Below are positions 13,925-16,329 of a stretch of DNA of 16,329 nucleotides, in pieces. Within the stretch, counting starts at the first letter, position 1; every line of letters starts with the position of its first letter. The notes under the pieces were generated by a model. That model was not told the origin of the DNA. It did no database searches and saw only the letters and a program-made list of their open reading frames with translations. This stretch comes from Bacteroides sp. (GTDB lineage: Bacteria; Bacteroidota; Bacteroidia; Bacteroidales; Bacteroidaceae). The position numbers and the translations under genes are program-made. Where the stretch lies: assembly GCA_030151635.1 (NCBI GenBank), contig JASLDF010000134.1:1-16329 (forward strand), in the 5' to 3' direction.

Positions 13925-14914
13925 TTAATATGGTTTGAATCCAATAATTTGACGAACCTCTCTAATGGTCTTCAATGCATTTTCACTTGCTTTTTCAGCT
14001 CCTAGTTTAGCAACTTTGTCCATGAATTCTGTGTTTTGACTGTAGTCAATAATTCTTTCACGTAGTGGTTTTGCGAAGTTTACAACATCTTCAGCCAATT
14101 GTTTTTTTAGGTCGCCATAACGAATAGAACAATCGTTCCACTTTTCTTCAAAGAAAAGCTTAGTATCTGGTGTAGATACAATATCTAAGAAGGTAAATAA
14201 GTTTTTGATTACTTCAGGTTTTTCGCTATTTGGAGCTTGAGGTCCTTCATCAGTAACTGCTTTCATAACTTTCTTACGTATGGTTTTTTCATCATCAATT
14301 AGATAAATGCAGTTACCATCGGATTTTCCCATTTTGCCAGAACCATCTAGCCCTGGGATTTTAATTGCTTCTTTGGTGTAGCTAAACGATTCTGGTTCTG
14401 GAAATAATTCAGTTTGGTAGATGTTGTTAAACCTACGGGCAAACTTACGAGCCATTTCCATGTTTTGCTCTTGATCCTTACCTACAGGAACTTTAGCTCC
14501 ACGGTGCATTAAAATATCAGCAGCCATTAGAGTTGGGTAAGTTAAAAGTCCAGCATTCACGTTGTTTGGTTGTTGACGAGCTTTATCTTTAAATGTAGTA
14601 GTACGTTCAAGCTCTCCCAAATAGGCATTCATATTTAAGTATAGGTATAGTTCCAATACTTCTTTTACATCGCTCTGAATATATATAGTAGCTTTTTCAG
14701 GGTCAATTCCGCATGCAAGGTATGTTGCAAGCACTTTTCGTGCATTTGTTACAATATCTTGAGGTTTTGGGTGAGTGGTTAAAGAGTGCCAGTCAGCAAT
14801 AAAGAAATAACAATTATACTCGTTTTGCATCTGCAAAAAACTCTTCACAGCCCCAAAATAGTTACCAAGGTGTATATCACCAGTAGGGCGTATTCCACTA
14901 ACGACAGTTTCCAT
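13925..14914 (-). CDS. trpS: Tryptophanyl-tRNA synthetase
   Basis: This is a class I aminoacyl-tRNA synthetase that charges tRNA-Trp. From ATG at 14914 it gives 329 residues starting METVVSGIRPTGDIHLGNYF, the usual length and start for this family. The frame stays open upstream to an ATG at 14980, but the extra 22 residues are not family-like and overlap the promoter candidate, so I reject them. The HIGH signature is HLGN (15-18). The KMSKS signature is KMGKS (194-198), a common TrpRS form. The tryptophan-binding helix contains TYPTLMAADIL (125-135), and the ATP-site segment VGKDQEQNMEMAR (144-156) is intact. The C-terminal helical anticodon-binding region (about 230-329) is complete. It is transcribed alone, convergent with mutL and divergent from the carB region. 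I see no T-box or trp leader peptide in its short 5' leader. Confidence 0.97.
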   Translation of the reverse strand: METVVSGIRPTGDIHLGNYFGAVKSFLQMQNEYNCYFFIADWHSLTTHPKPQDIVTNARKVLATYLACGIDPEKATIYIQSDVKEVLELYLYLNMNAYLGELERTTTFKDKARQQPNNVNAGLLTYPTLMAADILMHRGAKVPVGKDQEQNMEMARKFARRFNNIYQTELFPEPESFSYTKEAIKIPGLDGSGKMGKSDGNCIYLIDDEKTIRKKVMKAVTDEGPQAPNSEKPEVIKNLFTFLDIVSTPDTKLFFEEKWNDCSIRYGDLKKQLAEDVVNFAKPLRERIIDYSQNTEFMDKVAKLGAEKASENALKTIREVRQIIGFKPY

Positions 14915-14940
14915 AAAAATACAGTATTTATAATTTACTT

Positions 14941-14948
14941 CAAATTTA
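14941..14948 (-). promoter_or_regulatory. Candidate -7 promoter element for trpS
   Basis: Read on the minus strand, 14948-14941 is TAAATTTG, an exact match to TAnnTTTG. It lies 26 bp before the chosen trpS start and predicts a leader of about 20 nt. No TTTG is found at the -33 position. This element supports the start at 14914 rather than 14980. Confidence 0.5.
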
Positions 14949-14968
14949 GCGAAAAACTTTTGATAATC

Positions 14969-15000
14969 TTTGTTATGCATTAAATTTAGTACTTACTTTG
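14969..15000 (+). promoter_or_regulatory. Candidate forward promoter for the leader RNA before carB
   Basis: TTTG at 14969-14972 and TTACTTTG at 14993-15000 are separated by 20 bp, the spacing expected between the Bacteroidota -33 and -7 elements. The -7 box differs from TAnnTTTG by one base. The predicted start is near 15004-15007. It is divergent from, and closely packed with, the trpS promoter candidate. Confidence 0.5.
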
Positions 15001-15019
15001 TGCCAGTAAAAGAGAAAAA

Positions 15020-15124
15020 ATGAAATATCAGAGTAATATAAATTGGAGTGTAGATACGTCTCAATCTGTTGTGCAACAGATAGGAGCGGGTGTCCCCTCC
15101 GTTATTTACCTTAAAAAAATATAA
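15020..15124 (+). CDS. Possible 34-residue leader peptide within the structured RNA
   Basis: ATG at 15020 opens a 34-codon frame ending in TAA at 15122-15124, exactly where the terminator stem begins. The peptide starts MKYQSNINWSVD and ends VIYLKKI. It has no signal peptide, no transmembrane helix, and no run of Arg or other codons typical of amino-acid attenuation peptides. There is no Shine-Dalgarno sequence, only an A-rich stretch. Both hairpins lie within the frame, so translation would disrupt them. That is compatible with attenuation, but equally with the frame being accidental. Confidence 0.2.
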   Translation: MKYQSNINWSVDTSQSVVQQIGAGVPSVIYLKKI

Positions 15125-15162
15125 TGCGTTGTCGTCTTTAATAGACCAACGCATTTTTTTTT
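15122..15162 (+). terminator. Rho-independent terminator between the leader RNA and carB
   Basis: AATGCGTTG (15123-15131) pairs with CAACGCATT (15147-15155). An inner GTC/GAC pairing (15134-15136 with 15144-15146) sits across a 2-nt bulge, with a TTTAATA loop. The T run extends to 15162. It is 40 bp before carB, with no open gene ending just upstream except the 34-codon frame. Confidence 0.85.
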
Positions 15163-15202
15163 ATCTTTTATGCAGTAACAAGTTTAACTTTCATAATGAG
15201 TC

Positions 15203-16329
15203 ATGGTGAAAAAAGAAATTAAAAAGGTTTTAGTTTTAGGGTCAGGCGCTCTAAAAATTGGTCAAGCTGGAGAGTTTGACTATTCTGGTTCACAAGCATT
15301 GAAAGCACTTAAAGAAGAAGGCGTTCAATCGGTATTAGTAAACCCAAACATTGCAACTATCCAAACATCAGAAGGTGTAGCTGATAAAGTTTATTTTTTA
15401 CCTGTGACCCCACATTTCGTAGAAGAAATTATCAAGAAAGAAATGCCCGATGGTATTTTTCTAGCCTTTGGTGGACAAACAGCTTTGAATTGTGGAGCTG
15501 AATTGTCTCAGTCTGGAATTCTTGATAAATACGGAGTGAAAGTTTTAGGTACTTCAGTTTCGGCAATTATGAAAACGGAAGATCGCGATTTGTTCGTGAA
15601 AGAGTTAACACAGATTGATGTGAAAACTCCCGTCAGCCAAGCTGTTGAGAGTATGGAAGATGCTTTACTCGCAGCTCGTAAAATTGGATACCCTGTGATG
15701 GTTCGTTCAGCATTCGCTCTTGGTGGATTGGGTAGTGGTATTTGTGCTGATGAAAAAGAATTTAAAAAACTTGCAGAGAGTGCATTTTCTTTTTCAAAAC
15801 AAATTCTAGTCGAAGAGTCACTTAAAGGATGGAAAGAGATTGAATTTGAAGTTATTAGAGATGCAAATGATCATTGTTTTACAGTGGCTAGCATGGAGAA
15901 CTTTGATCCTTTGGGAATCCACACTGGAGAGTCTATCGTAGTAGCTCCAACTTGTTCACTTGCAGAAGATGAACTGGATTTATTGAAAACGATTGGTGTT
16001 AAGACAATTAGACACCTTCAAATTGTGGGTGAGTGTAACATTCAATACGCTTTTAACCCATTTACTAAAGATTATCGTGTTATTGAAGTAAATGCACGTT
16101 TAAGTAGATCTTCAGCTTTAGCTTCTAAGGCAACGGGATATCCTTTAGCGTTCATAGCAGCGAAGATAGCTTTGGGATTTACCCTAGATCAAATAGGGGA
16201 AATGAATACTCCGAACTCTGCTTATGTTGCCCCTAAGTTGGATTATTATATCTGTAAGATACCTCGTTGGGATTTGACCAAATTCGCAGGTGTATCCAGA
16301 GAAATAGGTTCCAGCATGAAATCTGTTGG
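15203..16329 (+). CDS. carB: Carbamoyl phosphate synthase large subunit (3'-truncated)
   Basis: CarB makes carbamoyl phosphate from bicarbonate, ammonia released by the CarA glutaminase subunit, and two ATP, feeding pyrimidine and arginine synthesis. The first 375 codons plus two bases are visible. The full protein is about 1,070 residues. The visible part is the first ATP-grasp half (carboxyphosphate domain): GSGALKIGQAGEFDYSG (13-29) in the preATP-grasp fold, FGGQTALNCGAEL (89-101), RSAFALGGLGSG (168-179), and metal/ATP-site Glu295 and Asn297 in EVNARLSRSSA. The wording is closer to eukaryotic CAD/CPS than to E. coli CarB, for instance GGLGSG rather than GGTGGG, and EVNARLS rather than EMNPRVS. 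The start at 15203 (MVKKEIKKVLVLGSG) is family-like, with no Shine-Dalgarno. A -7-like box with one mismatch (TAACTTTC, 15185-15192) lies just upstream. carA is not adjacent upstream. Confidence 0.96.
   Translation, partial: MVKKEIKKVLVLGSGALKIGQAGEFDYSGSQALKALKEEGVQSVLVNPNIATIQTSEGVADKVYFLPVTPHFVEEIIKKEMPDGIFLAFGGQTALNCGAELSQSGILDKYGVKVLGTSVSAIMKTEDRDLFVKELTQIDVKTPVSQAVESMEDALLAARKIGYPVMVRSAFALGGLGSGICADEKEFKKLAESAFSFSKQILVEESLKGWKEIEFEVIRDANDHCFTVASMENFDPLGIHTGESIVVAPTCSLAEDELDLLKTIGVKTIRHLQIVGECNIQYAFNPFTKDYRVIEVNARLSRSSALASKATGYPLAFIAAKIALGFTLDQIGEMNTPNSAYVAPKLDYYICKIPRWDLTKFAGVSREIGSSMKSV

Larger units (their letters stand above)
15005..15162 (+). ncRNA. Structured short RNA or attenuator leader upstream of carB
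   Basis: About 158 nt run from the predicted transcription start to a strong terminator. Hairpin A is ATCTGTTG (15064-15071) paired with CAACAGAT (15074-15081). Hairpin B is GGAG plus GGG (15083-15090, with C15087 bulged) paired with CCC plus CTCC (15094-15100). The terminator stem follows at 15123-15155. A second GGAG at 15045-15048 could pair with the same CTCC as hairpin B. CAAC in the 3' arm of hairpin A could pair weakly with GTTG in the terminator's 5' arm, so alternative folds are conceivable. I do not recognise a known riboswitch or RNA family. It may be a stand-alone small RNA or a carB attenuator. The exact 5' end is inferred. Confidence 0.45.

Noticed and set aside
14915..14980. 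22-residue N-terminal extension of TrpS from ATG at 14980
   Set aside because: TrpS proteins typically begin METVVSGIRPTG-like, and the extension overlaps an exact -7 promoter box (14941-14948).
14786..14983. 65-residue frame antisense to the start of trpS
   Set aside because: It overlaps conserved trpS codons and the trpS promoter candidate and has no family-like sequence.
15064..15100. Known riboswitch, tRNA or 6S/SRP RNA at the carB leader hairpins
   Set aside because: I could not match the hairpin sequences to the signature motifs of TPP, SAM, preQ1, ZTP, fluoride, guanidine or SRP RNAs from memory, so no family is claimed.
15195..15221. ATG at 15195 as an upstream start for carB
   Set aside because: It is out of frame with carB and reaches a stop after eight codons.
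1..16329. Mobile elements, CRISPR arrays, phage or defence systems
   Set aside because: No transposase, integrase, direct-repeat array or defence-type gene appears; all long frames are housekeeping or envelope genes with uniform base composition.

Overview
The window looks like a chromosomal housekeeping segment from a low-GC member of the Bacteroidota, most likely order Bacteroidales. Three things point there. The proteins resemble Bacteroides-type versions (ClpP, ClpX with a VGY loop, TrpS starting METVVSGIRPTG, an OstA-like protein, a MutL with an altered C-terminal domain). Most start codons lack a Shine-Dalgarno sequence. Several intergenic regions carry the Bacteroidota -7 promoter motif TAnnTTTG. 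I cannot assign a genus.

Layout, left to right. Positions 1-966 hold the 3' part of tig (trigger factor), closed by a strong terminator. Next is a tight clpP-clpX pair (2 bp apart), then recQ, with its own promoter and terminator, and guaB, also with its own promoter and terminator. From 7101 to 13856 lies an envelope-biogenesis block: a divergent parvulin/SurA-like exported protein, a two-parvulin SurA, an OstA/LptA-like periplasmic protein, a 103-residue single-span membrane protein, and mutL. The last four sit within 24 bp of each other and are probably one operon. A 46-bp perfect palindrome between mutL and the convergent trpS should stop transcription from both sides. trpS is on the minus strand. 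Its upstream region (14915-15202) also contains a forward promoter candidate, a compact series of hairpins and a strong terminator. These come before carB, whose first 375 codons run off the right edge.

Functionally, the left half covers cytosolic protein folding and degradation (trigger factor, ClpXP), DNA repair (RecQ) and GMP synthesis (GuaB). The middle covers periplasmic folding of outer-membrane proteins (SurA and its relative) and probably LPS transport (OstA-like), with mismatch repair (MutL) at the end of that operon. The right edge covers tryptophanyl-tRNA charging and carbamoyl phosphate synthesis.

I found no mobile element, CRISPR array, tRNA or rRNA gene. The least explained element is the roughly 160-nt structured, terminated unit at about 15005-15162 upstream of carB. 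Other points worth a second look are the loss of all recognisable endonuclease motifs in MutL, the eukaryote-like CarB sequence, the divergent SurA relative with a possibly leaderless mRNA, and the small membrane protein linked to the OstA-like gene.
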